DNA of 64,000 nt. It comes from Massilia yuzhufengensis. Lineage in GTDB: Bacteria > Pseudomonadota > Gammaproteobacteria > Burkholderiales > Burkholderiaceae_D. The position numbers and the translations under genes were made by a program. Positions 52,267 through 61,124 of the stretch are shown here, piece by piece. The stretch spans positions 124,001-188,000 of the forward strand of contig NZ_FOLD01000005.1 in the NCBI RefSeq assembly GCF_900112225.1, written 5' to 3'. Below the pieces are notes generated by a model. The model was not told the DNA's origin and made no database searches. It saw only the letters and a list, made by a program, of their open reading frames with translations. Every line of letters starts with the position of its first letter. Positions within the stretch are counted from its first letter, which is position 1.

Positions 52267-55200
52267 TCGGGATCAGGGACGCCGTCGCCGGCGCCAGCGT
52301 CGTCCGGGTCGGGAATCGCTTCGCCCAGCAGCGCCGCCAGTTCCGGCAGCGCGCCGGCCGTACTCCATTTATCCTGTTTCGGGTTCCACGCCATGTTCCA
52401 GGCCCGCGTGGTCCCGTCGATCTCGCCGCGCGCGGCCTGCTGCGCAATCTCGTCGAGCGTGAACGGCCCGCGCTGGGTGCCCTGCACGAACAGCTTGTAG
52501 CGCGGGGTCGCCGCCACCGGCGCCGCCTTTGCCAGTTGCACCGGCGGCGCGGCCCGTCCCTGCAAGGCCGCGGCGGCATGCTCGTCATCGAGCAGGTACT
52601 GCGGCAGGATCACGCGCTTGTCCACCGGCCGCTCGACTTCCCAGCTATAGGCGTCGCCGGCCGAATCCTGCACCGTCTCGGTCCAGTTCGCGATGCTGGA
52701 CAACGCCGCCTCGATCTGCGTCGGCGACAGCGCCGGGTCGAGCGCGGCGGCGCGCCGTATCCACTGGTCGTACAGGCGCCGCGCGGTGATGTTGGGCAGC
52801 GAGGGCGAGGGCAGCTGGGCGCCGGTTTCATCGACCTCCAGGCGCGGCTCGTAGACGCGCAGCTGGTAGTGGCGCATCAGCGCCGCCAGCAGCGTGAGCT
52901 GGTGCGGCCCGACCTTGGCCAGGCGGTGGCGCACGGCGGCGATCACCTGGTCGCGGTAGTAAGGCGGCAAGCCGTTGGAGCGGATCGCGTATTCGTTGCC
53001 GATCTGGAGCCACTCGCCCGAGCCAGGTTCCACCTCGAACAGGTACTGGCCGCGCGGCTGGAAGCTGGCCTCGCGGTCGCCCAGGTCGGCCTTGCGGCGG
53101 ATGACGCCCAGCGCGATCGCCTGCAGGAACCATTCGTAGTCGTCGGCCAGGCGGTTGAGTTCATCCATCGACGGCGACAGCGGATGGCGGAAACGGGTGG
53201 CATCGAAATGCAGGTGGGTCGGGATCTTCGGGTTCTCGATCTGGTACGAGGCGCGCCAGGTCGACAGGCCGCGCAGCACTGTCATCGGGTAGCCGGACAG
53301 CTCGATGTAGCACACCGCCTTGCCCGAGATGCCGGTATTGACCACCGAGAGCAGGTCGCCATGGAAGAAGCCGGTGGGCACGGCGGCGCGCAACTCAAGC
53401 TCCATCTTGCGCCAGGCGCCCACGTCGCCCACGCCGATGAAGCACTTGAACTGGTCGGCATTGGGCGTGAACTCGGCCGAGAAGCGCGCGTTTACCCACG
53501 GCATGGCGCTGCGGATCCATTCGGCGAACACGCGCTGGCGCTCCTGCGGGCTCATGCTGGACAGGCGCTCCAGCAGCGGGTCGACCGGTTCCGGCTGTTC
53601 CAGCTCCTGCGCCGAGAGCTGCAGCTGGGCGCGGCGGAACAGCTTGAGCAGCAGGTCGGCGCGCAGGCGTTCGTCGCCCAGCTGCGGGAACAGGCGCGCC
53701 GAGCCGCCGAACTCCAGCAGCACTTCCTCGCTCCAGGCGCTGACGTCGTTGTTCAATCGTACCGGCGCCGGCAGCACGTCGCTGGCCAGCTTGATATAGG
53801 TGGCGTGCTCCTGGCGCGCATCGGCGCGCAGCTGGCTGATGCGCTGGTCGGCCGCCTGCAGCATGGCGCTGACCATGCGCCGCCCTTCCTGGAATTCGCC
53901 GGCGATGCCGCTCCACTGGGCCTGGCCCTGTTCGTCGGTGGCTTGCGGGTCGCCCAGCCAGGCCGACATAGTGCGCATCACTTCGATCGACTGGCCTGCG
54001 GCGACGGCCAGCAGGTGGAAGCGCAGGTAGTCGGCGATGTCGCGCTTGAGGTGGTTCATCACTTCGCGCGCCTGCGGCTCCTTACCGAACATGCGCCCGG
54101 CCGCCTGCGACAGGTTGTTCAGCGATTCTTCCACCTGGCGGGTGCGCAGCGCGTCGCGGATGTCGCGGTAGCGGCGGCTGTTGCGCTCGGCGTTGGCCAG
54201 GTCGCGCTGCGACAGGCGCGCTTTCACCTGCTCCAGCAGCGACAGGACGAATTCCAGCCCGCCCTGCTTGCGGTCGTCGAGCAAGGCGTACAGGCGGTCG
54301 CGCACCCGCACTTTCAGTCGCCCGCTGAGTTCGCCCGTGTGGCGCTTGATGCGGTCTTCGCTGGTCTCGGCGGTGGCGCCGGCCTCGCGGATGGCGTCGC
54401 GCTCGAGCTGCGGCAGCAGCTCGGCCACTTTCTCGCGCCACTGCTTGATGTCGTAGGACGCCATGATGCGGTCGACCTCGAGCTGCACCTTGCTCTCGAC
54501 ACGTTCCAGCAGCGAGCGCTGGTCCTTGTCCATCAGCAGGGTGTTGGTCAGCGCGTATTCGGGGAAGGGCGTGACGTCCACCGTCCCCTTGCGGAAATCC
54601 GGGAAGGCGTCGAAGGGCCGTTCGCCCATCTCCATCTGCTCGCGCATGAAGCTGTCGCGCTCCTGGTCGCCGGCGCGGCGGGCGCTGGCGCCGTCCTTGC
54701 CCACCAGGCCGAAGAAGGCCTTGACCATCAGCCCGGCCAGCTCATAGGCGCGGATGTCTTCGCGCAGGCTTTGCTGGGTGTCGAGCACCGACTGGCCGAA
54801 GGCGGAATACACCTTGGAGTAGGACAGGCGCATGTCGCCGAAGCGCTGCTCCGGCACGCGCGGGTTGTAGGGTCCGAGCTTGTGCTGCTGCTGGTTGACC
54901 GCCACCGAACGCTTGCGGTTGGCGAAATCGGCAGAGGCGAAGTCTTCGAACAGGGTGTCGGCCACCATCTGGTAGACGTCCTTGACGTCCTGGGTGGCCT
55001 TGTTGGCCAGGTTGGCCGTATCGACGAAGTACACGTCGTCGAAGGGCGCGCCCTTGCCGGTGATGCTGTCCGGGTCCATCCAGTTGACCTGCGCGTTCAT
55101 GTCGCGCATGGCCGTTTCCAGCTCCATCAGCGTGGCATAGGCATTGGCCTCGGTGCGTTCCTTGTTGGCCTTGGCGAAGCCCGAAGGCATCAGGAGCACC

Positions 55201-55910
55201 AGGTCGACCTGGCTGTCCGAGACTTCCTGCCGTGCGATGGCTTTCGACAGCCAGCCCAGGTCCAGCACGCTGCCTGCGCCGGTGCCGCCGGCGCAGGAGG
55301 CGATGACGACGATGCGGAACTTCGAGGTGTCCACCTGCAGGCCGAGGCGTTGGTAGTTTTCCTTGCGCTCGATGCCGGCGTTGCTGCCCAGGCCATTCAG
55401 GGCGCCCTTGATGCGGCCGCGCAGCTTCGGGTATTTGTCGAACAGGTAGAGCCGCGCCAGCGCGCGGATCTGGCCCGCCCCTTTCGACGGATCGATGCCG
55501 AGCGAACGCAGCTTTTTAGGGCGCAGCGGCATCCAGCTTTCGATCAGGGGGAAGCGCGCCAGGCTGTCGTCGGACTCGTGGTACTGGGGCAGGTCGAGCG
55601 GTTCGACCAGGCGTTCTTCGTCGGTGAGCTTGACCAGTTCGTACCAGGGGTCGGTGCGCTGCGACTTGCCCTCGTCGATGACGGCGTTGTTGTCGAGGTC
55701 GAAGTGCAGGAAGCGCGCCACCGGGAAGTCGGCGATCGATTCGACCCGGGTCGGGCTGTGCCGGTTCCACACGGCCGACAGGATGCGGCGGCGGATGCGC
55801 ATCATCACTTCCATGCCGGTGCCGCCGGCGCCGATGAACAGCGTCGGGCGCAGGTCGACTTTCAACTCTGCCTTGGCGTTCAGGGCTGCGGGATTGGGGA
55901 AATCTGCCAT
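52263..55910 (-). CDS. Tubulin/FtsZ-superfamily protein (Tubulin_2-like) with C-terminal GYF_2-like domain
   Basis: 1215 residues. The N-terminal part is a GTPase of the tubulin/FtsZ superfamily: T1-like FIGAGGTGME (25-34), tubulin signature (T4) CAGGTGAGS (206-214), and a nucleotide-contact helix RTEANAYATLMELE (about 252-265). This corresponds to the Tubulin_2 group, FtsZ-like proteins proposed from gene neighbourhoods to act in membrane remodelling; none is well characterised. Residues 450-800 are largely charged helix. The C terminus (about 1138-1190, YKLFVQGTQRGPFTLDEIAQ...W) looks like a GYF_2 domain, which usually binds proline-rich segments; a Pro-rich partner is encoded by the next gene. 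No signal peptide, so cytoplasmic. Length is about three times that of FtsZ. Confidence 0.85.
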   Translation of the reverse strand: MADFPNPAALNAKAELKVDLRPTLFIGAGGTGMEVMMRIRRRILSAVWNRHSPTRVESIADFPVARFLHFDLDNNAVIDEGKSQRTDPWYELVKLTDEERLVEPLDLPQYHESDDSLARFPLIESWMPLRPKKLRSLGIDPSKGAGQIRALARLYLFDKYPKLRGRIKGALNGLGSNAGIERKENYQRLGLQVDTSKFRIVVIASCAGGTGAGSVLDLGWLSKAIARQEVSDSQVDLVLLMPSGFAKANKERTEANAYATLMELETAMRDMNAQVNWMDPDSITGKGAPFDDVYFVDTANLANKATQDVKDVYQMVADTLFEDFASADFANRKRSVAVNQQQHKLGPYNPRVPEQRFGDMRLSYSKVYSAFGQSVLDTQQSLREDIRAYELAGLMVKAFFGLVGKDGASARRAGDQERDSFMREQMEMGERPFDAFPDFRKGTVDVTPFPEYALTNTLLMDKDQRSLLERVESKVQLEVDRIMASYDIKQWREKVAELLPQLERDAIREAGATAETSEDRIKRHTGELSGRLKVRVRDRLYALLDDRKQGGLEFVLSLLEQVKARLSQRDLANAERNSRRYRDIRDALRTRQVEESLNNLSQAAGRMFGKEPQAREVMNHLKRDIADYLRFHLLAVAAGQSIEVMRTMSAWLGDPQATDEQGQAQWSGIAGEFQEGRRMVSAMLQAADQRISQLRADARQEHATYIKLASDVLPAPVRLNNDVSAWSEEVLLEFGGSARLFPQLGDERLRADLLLKLFRRAQLQLSAQELEQPEPVDPLLERLSSMSPQERQRVFAEWIRSAMPWVNARFSAEFTPNADQFKCFIGVGDVGAWRKMELELRAAVPTGFFHGDLLSVVNTGISGKAVCYIELSGYPMTVLRGLSTWRASYQIENPKIPTHLHFDATRFRHPLSPSMDELNRLADDYEWFLQAIALGVIRRKADLGDREASFQPRGQYLFEVEPGSGEWLQIGNEYAIRSNGLPPYYRDQVIAAVRHRLAKVGPHQLTLLAALMRHYQLRVYEPRLEVDETGAQLPSPSLPNITARRLYDQWIRRAAALDPALSPTQIEAALSSIANWTETVQDSAGDAYSWEVERPVDKRVILPQYLLDDEHAAAALQGRAAPPVQLAKAAPVAATPRYKLFVQGTQRGPFTLDEIAQQAARGEIDGTTRAWNMAWNPKQDKWSTAGALPELAALLGEAIPDPDDAGAGDGVPDPE

Positions 55911-55927
55911 AGTGTTCTCTTGAAGGA

Positions 55928-56386
55928 TTAACGGCGGCCGACGAACAGGGCCGCGACCAGCGCCACCACGCCCACCGCGACCAGCGGTCCGGTGACGGCG
56001 AAGGTAAGGAACTTGCTGGCGTTGATGATGGCGAGCACCGCGGCGGCCGACAGGAAGGCCAGGCCGACGAACAGCAGCCAGCCGGCGCTGCCCGCCGACG
56101 ACGGCGCAACGCGCCGCACCACCAGGTGGTGCACATAGGCGTTACGCACAAAGAAATACACCACCAGCAGCACCACGAACACCACCGCGCCGATCGCCAG
56201 GTCGCGGCTCGAGGTATCGGTGGCCGCGACCGGCGCCGTGGTGCTGCCCGGAATGACCTCGACCGGACGGCCGGCGGTGTCCGGCGTGGTCTGCGGCAGC
56301 GAATCCTGGGGCGAGGCGGATTCTTCGGGCAGCTTGAAACCGGGGTCGGACGGCGATGGTGCGGATGGGGCCTGGGTGCCTTGCAT
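55928..56386 (-). CDS. Small two/three-helix membrane protein of the tubulin-like operon
   Basis: 152 residues from the ATG at 56386, which has AAAGGA upstream. The first 65 residues are Pro/Ser/Thr-rich and probably disordered (SAPSPSDPGFKLPEESASPQ). Then come hydrophobic segments IGAVVFVVLLVVYFFV, GWLLFVGLAFLSAAAVLAII and FAVTGPLVAVGVVALVAALF. It lies 17 bases before the tubulin-like gene start and 26 bases after the vWA-like gene stop. It may be the membrane anchor for the tubulin-like protein, with the Pro-rich N terminus as a GYF ligand; that is inference. The family is not recognised. Confidence 0.7.
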   Translation of the reverse strand: MQGTQAPSAPSPSDPGFKLPEESASPQDSLPQTTPDTAGRPVEVIPGSTTAPVAATDTSSRDLAIGAVVFVVLLVVYFFVRNAYVHHLVVRRVAPSSAGSAGWLLFVGLAFLSAAAVLAIINASKFLTFAVTGPLVAVGVVALVAALFVGRR

Positions 56387-56412
56387 GGGGGTGTGTCCTT
56401 TCTTGTTTTTTA

Positions 56413-57906
56413 TCAGCGGCCTAGCCGGACCTGCGCGCCTTCGCGCAGGTCGGTCAGCTGGTGGCCGAACAGGGTGGTTTTCAGCATCGCCACCTGGGCG
56501 CCGGCCTTGTCGTAGATCGGTTGGGTGGTACCGGGCCGGGCTCGCATGGTGCGCAGCTCGTCCTCGACGGTGAGCTGGGCCACGCGCGGGCGGCCATAGG
56601 CCCAGGCTGCGGCGCCGCCCGCAGCCAGCAAGGCCGCCGCCAGGCCGCCCAGCGCCGCCAGCGGCCCCATCCCGTAATGCACGCGCACTTCCAGCGGCAG
56701 CACGGCGTTCGAGGCCTGCACCGTGGCGGGGGGCGTGAAAATATCCGGCAGCGGGTCGCCCGGGAACAGCGCGGCCATGCGCTGGCGGAAGCCCTGCGAC
56801 AGCGCCAGCCGCTGGTCGGCAAGGTGCAGTTCGATCCGGCCCGGCAGCACGTAAGCCGAGCCGGCCGACTTGATTGCCGCCATCGACCATTTGTCGGGCA
56901 GCTGGGCCACCGGCAGCTGCATCGTGGAACCCAGCGGCAGCGGCTTGCCCGGCGCCAGGTCGTTCACGCGGCTGCTGGCCAGGACGATCTTGCGGTCTTC
57001 ACCGGCCAGCATCGAGCGCGCGCTGAGCGTGGCCGAGGCGATGGTGTACGGGTACATCGTGTTTTCGAGGTTCCACCGGATGCTGGCCTGCGGCGTGCGC
57101 GCATCGGGGTCGACGTCGGCGCGCAGGCCGCCGCCGGGGGCCTGCGAGAAGGCCACGCCGGGCGCGTTCTCGACCTGGGCCGGCACCAGGCGCACGGTGT
57201 CGCGGTCAAGGGGTTTCAGGCGCGCCGGCCGTTCGGTGATGACGCTGGCGATGCGCCCAGAGGCCAGCAAGCCGTCGAGCGCGCGGCTGCCGGGCGCGCC
57301 GACGGCGAAGGCGTACACCATCAGGCCATTGGCCGCGTAATGCTTGCCCTGCACCGGCATGCGCAGCGGGAAGGCCACCACCTTGTCGATCGCCGCGCCG
57401 CGGTGGATCAGCTCATAGAACTCGCGGTTGCGCGCGGCAGTGGCCTGGTCGTTGTTGGGGCTGTTGCGGTTATTCGTCACCAGCCACACGATGCCGGGCT
57501 TGCCGCCCAGCGCCGTGCCAATCGCGGCCTGTACCGCTTCGCCAAGATCGGTGTCGGCCAGGGCCGCGCTGCCCGGTTTGCGCGCCGTGTCCAGGCCGGC
57601 CAGCGCCGCATCGACGCGGCTGCGCACGGTCTTGCCGTCGGCTTTCATCGACAACAGCGCCTTGGGCGACGGCGCGCCGGGGCGCGACTGGTTGAAGGCG
57701 GCCAGCACCAGCGCATCGCCCGGCTGCACGACGGCGCCGGCCAGCGCGCCGACCAGCGGCTTGAACCGGGACGCCGGGTCGCTGTAGAACGGCTCCATCC
57801 AGCCCGAGTTCTGCACCAGGATCACGTGCGGCGTGGCCAGGGCCGCGCAGGCAAGGCTCATGAGCGCCAGTGCGGCGCCGAGCTGCCGGAAAAATGACGC
57901 GCTCAT
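56413..57906 (-). CDS. Exported membrane protein with degenerate vWA-like domain
   Basis: 497 residues from the ATG at 57906, overlapping the previous stop (ATGA). A signal peptide (LGAALALMSLACAALA) leads to a vWA-like Rossmann domain (about 25-210): the first strand HVILVQNSGWMEPFY stands where active vWA proteins have D-x-S-x-S, and GIVWLVTNNRNSPN where they have a TDG-type loop. The metal site (MIDAS) is therefore largely lost. A beta-rich middle region and one membrane helix (ALGGLAAALLAAGGAAAWAY, near residue 420-440) follow, with a short cytoplasmic tail. Its position suggests a periplasmic sensor or adaptor for the tubulin-like complex. Confidence 0.72.
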   Translation of the reverse strand: MSASFFRQLGAALALMSLACAALATPHVILVQNSGWMEPFYSDPASRFKPLVGALAGAVVQPGDALVLAAFNQSRPGAPSPKALLSMKADGKTVRSRVDAALAGLDTARKPGSAALADTDLGEAVQAAIGTALGGKPGIVWLVTNNRNSPNNDQATAARNREFYELIHRGAAIDKVVAFPLRMPVQGKHYAANGLMVYAFAVGAPGSRALDGLLASGRIASVITERPARLKPLDRDTVRLVPAQVENAPGVAFSQAPGGGLRADVDPDARTPQASIRWNLENTMYPYTIASATLSARSMLAGEDRKIVLASSRVNDLAPGKPLPLGSTMQLPVAQLPDKWSMAAIKSAGSAYVLPGRIELHLADQRLALSQGFRQRMAALFPGDPLPDIFTPPATVQASNAVLPLEVRVHYGMGPLAALGGLAAALLAAGGAAAWAYGRPRVAQLTVEDELRTMRARPGTTQPIYDKAGAQVAMLKTTLFGHQLTDLREGAQVRLGR

Positions 57907-59384
57907 GCCGGCTCTTCCAGGCGCCAGCCGCGCATCTCGTTCCAGTCCGGGTGGTGCAGCCACAGGCAGCCCGCGTACACGAAAGGCAGGCATTCGAGGG
58001 GCCGCGACAGGCGCACCACTTCGTCGAGGATCACGTTGCGGCGGCCGATCCATTCCACCGTGGTGCGCGGAATCACCCGGGAGCCGAGCGCTTCTTCGGC
58101 GCGGCCGGTGTACTTGTGGAAGCGCAGCACCAGCCCGCTCGGCTGGCTGCGGTTGTTGTTGAAGGCGCGCAGCAGCGGCAGCACCAGGGTGTCGTCCTGG
58201 TTCAGGTCTTCCACGTGTTCATTCGACCAGGGCTCGTCGACCACCGGGTGGCCGCGCCGGAACAGGAAGTTGGCGAAGCCCAGGCGCGCGCCGTCGATCG
58301 GCGCCGCTTGCGGATGCTCGCTGCCCAGTTCGAGGAAGGAGTAACCCTGGCCGTCATGGCCAATGTGCCACAGGCGCCCGTCGCGGCTCTGGGTGGGGCC
58401 GCCGAAGTCAAGGCGCGGCTGCCAGCCCGGCGGCCAGGGCGTGAACTGGGGCGCCTGGCCCGGACGCCACGCAAGCTGGCCCCCTTCGTGCAGCCAGAAC
58501 AGGCGGCCGTCATAGCCGATCGGGCGCGACCAGCCGGAGGCCGGCAGGTCGGGGCATGCGAATTCCTCGACTTCATCGGCGTCCAGGCGCGCGCTCCACA
58601 GGCGTACCGTTCCTTCCGGGCGCACCAGGCAGGCGATGTGGCGCCGCATCGCGCCGGGGGCGGCCACCAGCGGCGCGTCCAGCACGGTTTCGGTGCGGTA
58701 GGTTTCGCTGACGGGATTGATCCACAGGCGCTGCAGGCCGGCGCTGGTGGGCACGATCGCGACTTCGCCGCGGCGCGGCTCGAGCACCGGCAGCCATGCA
58801 TATGCGGACGCGGTGAACACCAGGCTGGCGGCGCCGTCGTCCGGCGCCATCACGTGCCACAGGCTGGCCACCGGATCCCAGTACTGCAGTACGCCGCGGG
58901 TGTGGGCCAGCGCCAGCAGGCGCTGCTCGGGGAAACCGTAGTGGGAAGCGGCGAACACGCAGCATGCATTGGGCGGCACCGGCATGGTGACATCGCAGCG
59001 GCCGACCTGCGGCGCGGCGGGACGCTCTTCGAGGCTGTCGCCCAGCGGCAGCGAGGTGACGGGCAAGCCGTGCGGCACGTGGCGCGGCAGCATGGCGTCC
59101 GCCCCCGGGCCCCACCAGCCGGGCTGGCGCGACGGCGTGCCCGGCAGGCGCTGCAGCGCACGGCCGCAGTTGGGGCAGAAGGCGAAGCCTTCGGGATAGA
59201 TGGGGGCGCAGTCGCAGCCGGCCGGCAGCGAGGCGCCGAGCAGGCGGGCGACGTCGGGCAGGCGGCCTTGCGCATGCGCCTGCCAATCGATGTGGCCCAG
59301 GCCTTCGCTTGCCAGCAGTTCAAACTGCCTGCTGCGTTCGTCTTCCTGCCAGACACTGGCAGGCGTTTCCCATCGGTATGCCAT
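57903..59384 (-). CDS. Zinc-ribbon and beta-propeller-like protein heading the tubulin-like operon
   Basis: 493 residues from the ATG at 59384, with AGAGGAAGAC before it. After a 45-residue N-terminal segment comes a Cys cluster C-D-C ... C-P-N-C (CDCAPIYPEGFAFCPNC), a zinc ribbon. The rest is made of Trp-rich beta repeats (VLQYWDPVASLWHV, GLQRLWINPVSE, TVRLWSARLDAD, RLFWLHEGGQLAWRP, RLWHIGHDGQ) that suggest a WD40/Kelch-like propeller. No signal peptide, so cytoplasmic. It is the first gene of the five-gene operon and overlaps the vWA-like gene. I know no named family; a scaffold role is inferred. Confidence 0.68.
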   Translation of the reverse strand: MAYRWETPASVWQEDERSRQFELLASEGLGHIDWQAHAQGRLPDVARLLGASLPAGCDCAPIYPEGFAFCPNCGRALQRLPGTPSRQPGWWGPGADAMLPRHVPHGLPVTSLPLGDSLEERPAAPQVGRCDVTMPVPPNACCVFAASHYGFPEQRLLALAHTRGVLQYWDPVASLWHVMAPDDGAASLVFTASAYAWLPVLEPRRGEVAIVPTSAGLQRLWINPVSETYRTETVLDAPLVAAPGAMRRHIACLVRPEGTVRLWSARLDADEVEEFACPDLPASGWSRPIGYDGRLFWLHEGGQLAWRPGQAPQFTPWPPGWQPRLDFGGPTQSRDGRLWHIGHDGQGYSFLELGSEHPQAAPIDGARLGFANFLFRRGHPVVDEPWSNEHVEDLNQDDTLVLPLLRAFNNNRSQPSGLVLRFHKYTGRAEEALGSRVIPRTTVEWIGRRNVILDEVVRLSRPLECLPFVYAGCLWLHHPDWNEMRGWRLEEPA

Positions 59385-59606
59385 GTCTTCCTCTAATGCT
59401 GCTGTTGTGTGATGTAAATCTAGGCTGTCGAGGCCGTTGTTGTTGCTCAAATCATAGCGCCGCCGACTGTCGCGCGGCGCGCCGTACACGGGGTAGCGCG
59501 CGCTGACACCAGAGGGATCAATAAACGAGCCGATCCGGCCCTCGCGCGCGGAACTTTTGGCCGGCAACCGTATAATGGCGACCGGCATTTCCCCTTATTC
59601 GATCCC

Positions 59607-60668
59607 ATGCATATCCCCGATCCAAGCACCGTCCCACCGCAGGACGCCCTCCCCGCCCGCGCCATCGATGCGGCCACGGCGCACCTGCGCGACATCCTGG
59701 CGATCGCGCTCGAACATGGGCCGGGGAACAATGCGCTGGTCGTGTATGACACGGGCACCCCGCTGGCGCGCGCGCTCGGCGAGGGCTACCGCCGCAACCT
59801 GCCCGGCGCCACCTTCATCGACTTCGATGCCGCCACGCCCGAATCGGTGCTGGCGGCCTTCCGCGCCATGGCCCCTGGGGACCTGGTGGTGCTGGTGCAG
59901 TCGACCAACTTCCGCCTCGATGGCTTCCGCATCCGGGTCGAGCTGTTCAAGCTGGGATTGAAGGTGATCGAGCACGTGCATCTGTCGCGCATGCCGGGGC
60001 CGCAGTCGGAACATTACATCGAGGCGCTGGCCTACGACCCGGCCTGGTACCGGGGCATGGGCCGGGCCCTGAAGGCGCGCATCGACGCCGCGCCCCATGC
60101 GCGCGTGCTGGGCGGCGGCGAGACCCTGGTGTTCGCCTCGCCGCTGGAGCCGGCCAAGTTGAACATCGGCGACTACAGCGGCATGCACAACGTCGGCGGC
60201 CAGTTCCCGATTGGCGAGGTGTTTACCGAGGCGCTCGACCTGGAAGCGGTGAACGGCCGGGTGCAGGTGCACGTCTTCGGCGACACCGCCTACCGCTCCA
60301 ACCGCCCGGAGGCGCCGGTGACGCTGGTCATCGAACGTGGCCGCGTGGTGGGCACCGAAAACGCCACGCCGGCCTTCCAGCAGGTGCTGGACAATATCAC
60401 CGAGGTCGAGGGCGAAGTCTGGGTGCGCGAGCTCGGCTTCGGCCTGAACCGCGCCTTCACGCGCGAGCGCCGGGTCGACGATATCGGCACCTACGAGCGC
60501 ATGTGCGGCATCCACCTGTCGCTCGGCGCCAAGCACGGCGTGTACACGAAACCCGGTTTCAAGCGCAAGGACGCGCGCTTCCACATCGACGTGTTCGCGG
60601 TCACGGATGCGGTATTCCTGGGCGACGAGCGTGTTTACGCGGACGGTAACTGGATTTGCAACAACTGA
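59607..60668 (+). CDS. M29-like aminopeptidase (thermophilic metallopeptidase family)
   Basis: 353 residues with no signal peptide. Segments typical of the M29 aminopeptidase family are visible: NVGGQFPIGEVFTEALD (metal-ligand Glu region), VRELGFGLNRAF and YERMCGIHLSLGAKHGVY, where His and Glu residues would bind two metal ions. The expected activity is removal of N-terminal amino acids from peptides in the cytoplasm. It is divergent from the tubulin-like operon, separated by 222 bases in which I see no operator. The assignment rests on motif similarity; the N-terminal half is less conserved. Confidence 0.68.
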   Translation: MHIPDPSTVPPQDALPARAIDAATAHLRDILAIALEHGPGNNALVVYDTGTPLARALGEGYRRNLPGATFIDFDAATPESVLAAFRAMAPGDLVVLVQSTNFRLDGFRIRVELFKLGLKVIEHVHLSRMPGPQSEHYIEALAYDPAWYRGMGRALKARIDAAPHARVLGGGETLVFASPLEPAKLNIGDYSGMHNVGGQFPIGEVFTEALDLEAVNGRVQVHVFGDTAYRSNRPEAPVTLVIERGRVVGTENATPAFQQVLDNITEVEGEVWVRELGFGLNRAFTRERRVDDIGTYERMCGIHLSLGAKHGVYTKPGFKRKDARFHIDVFAVTDAVFLGDERVYADGNWICNN

Positions 60669-60728
60669 CTGTTACCTGCGCCACAGGTGCTACCATGGTC
60701 CGTTTGTAATTATTTCGCAGGCTGTTCC

Positions 60729-61090
60729 ATGCTTGTCAATGCACCTTCCTGCGTCGCCGAGATCCAGGCCATCGGCGCGGTGCCGAAGATCCTGGAAACC
60801 GTCGCCGCCATGACCGGGCTGCGCTTCGTGTGCATCGCCCACGTCACCCAGGATTCCTGGACCGCCTGCGCGGTGCTGGACAAGCTTGAATTCGGCCTCC
60901 AGCCGGGCGGCGGCCTCGATGTCGCCACTACGCTGTGCGAAGAAGCACGCGACACCGGCGCCGCCGTGTTCATCGACCATGTGCGTGAAAACGATCGCTA
61001 CCGCGCGCATCATACGCCGCGCCTCTACGGCTTCCAGAGCTATTTTTCAATTCCCGTGTTCCACCCCGACGGCCAGTATTTCGGCACCGT
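60729..61090 (+). pseudogene. N-terminal fragment of a GAF-domain sensor histidine kinase
   Basis: From the ATG at 60729 about 120 residues of a GAF domain are readable (AIGAVPKILETVAAMTGLRF, DTGAAVFIDHVRENDRYRAH, YGFQSYFSIPVFHPDGQYFG). Homology stops after FGT, where the TnpB element begins; the frame then continues into unrelated sequence until 61358. A matching kinase C terminus lies on the far side of the element at 62578-62757, so both fragments are parts of one broken gene. The region between (end of GAF, HisKA and most of the ATPase domain) is missing. Confidence 0.75.
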
Positions 61091-61124
61091 TCCTCCAAAC
61101 TTGCGCAAAGCTAGCCATTGCTGC

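Noticed and set aside
52536..55931. An 1131-codon open frame antisense to the tubulin-like gene
   Set aside because: The composition is typical of a shadow (Arg/Gln/His/Ala-rich, no motifs), while the opposite strand has clear GTPase signatures and operon overlaps.
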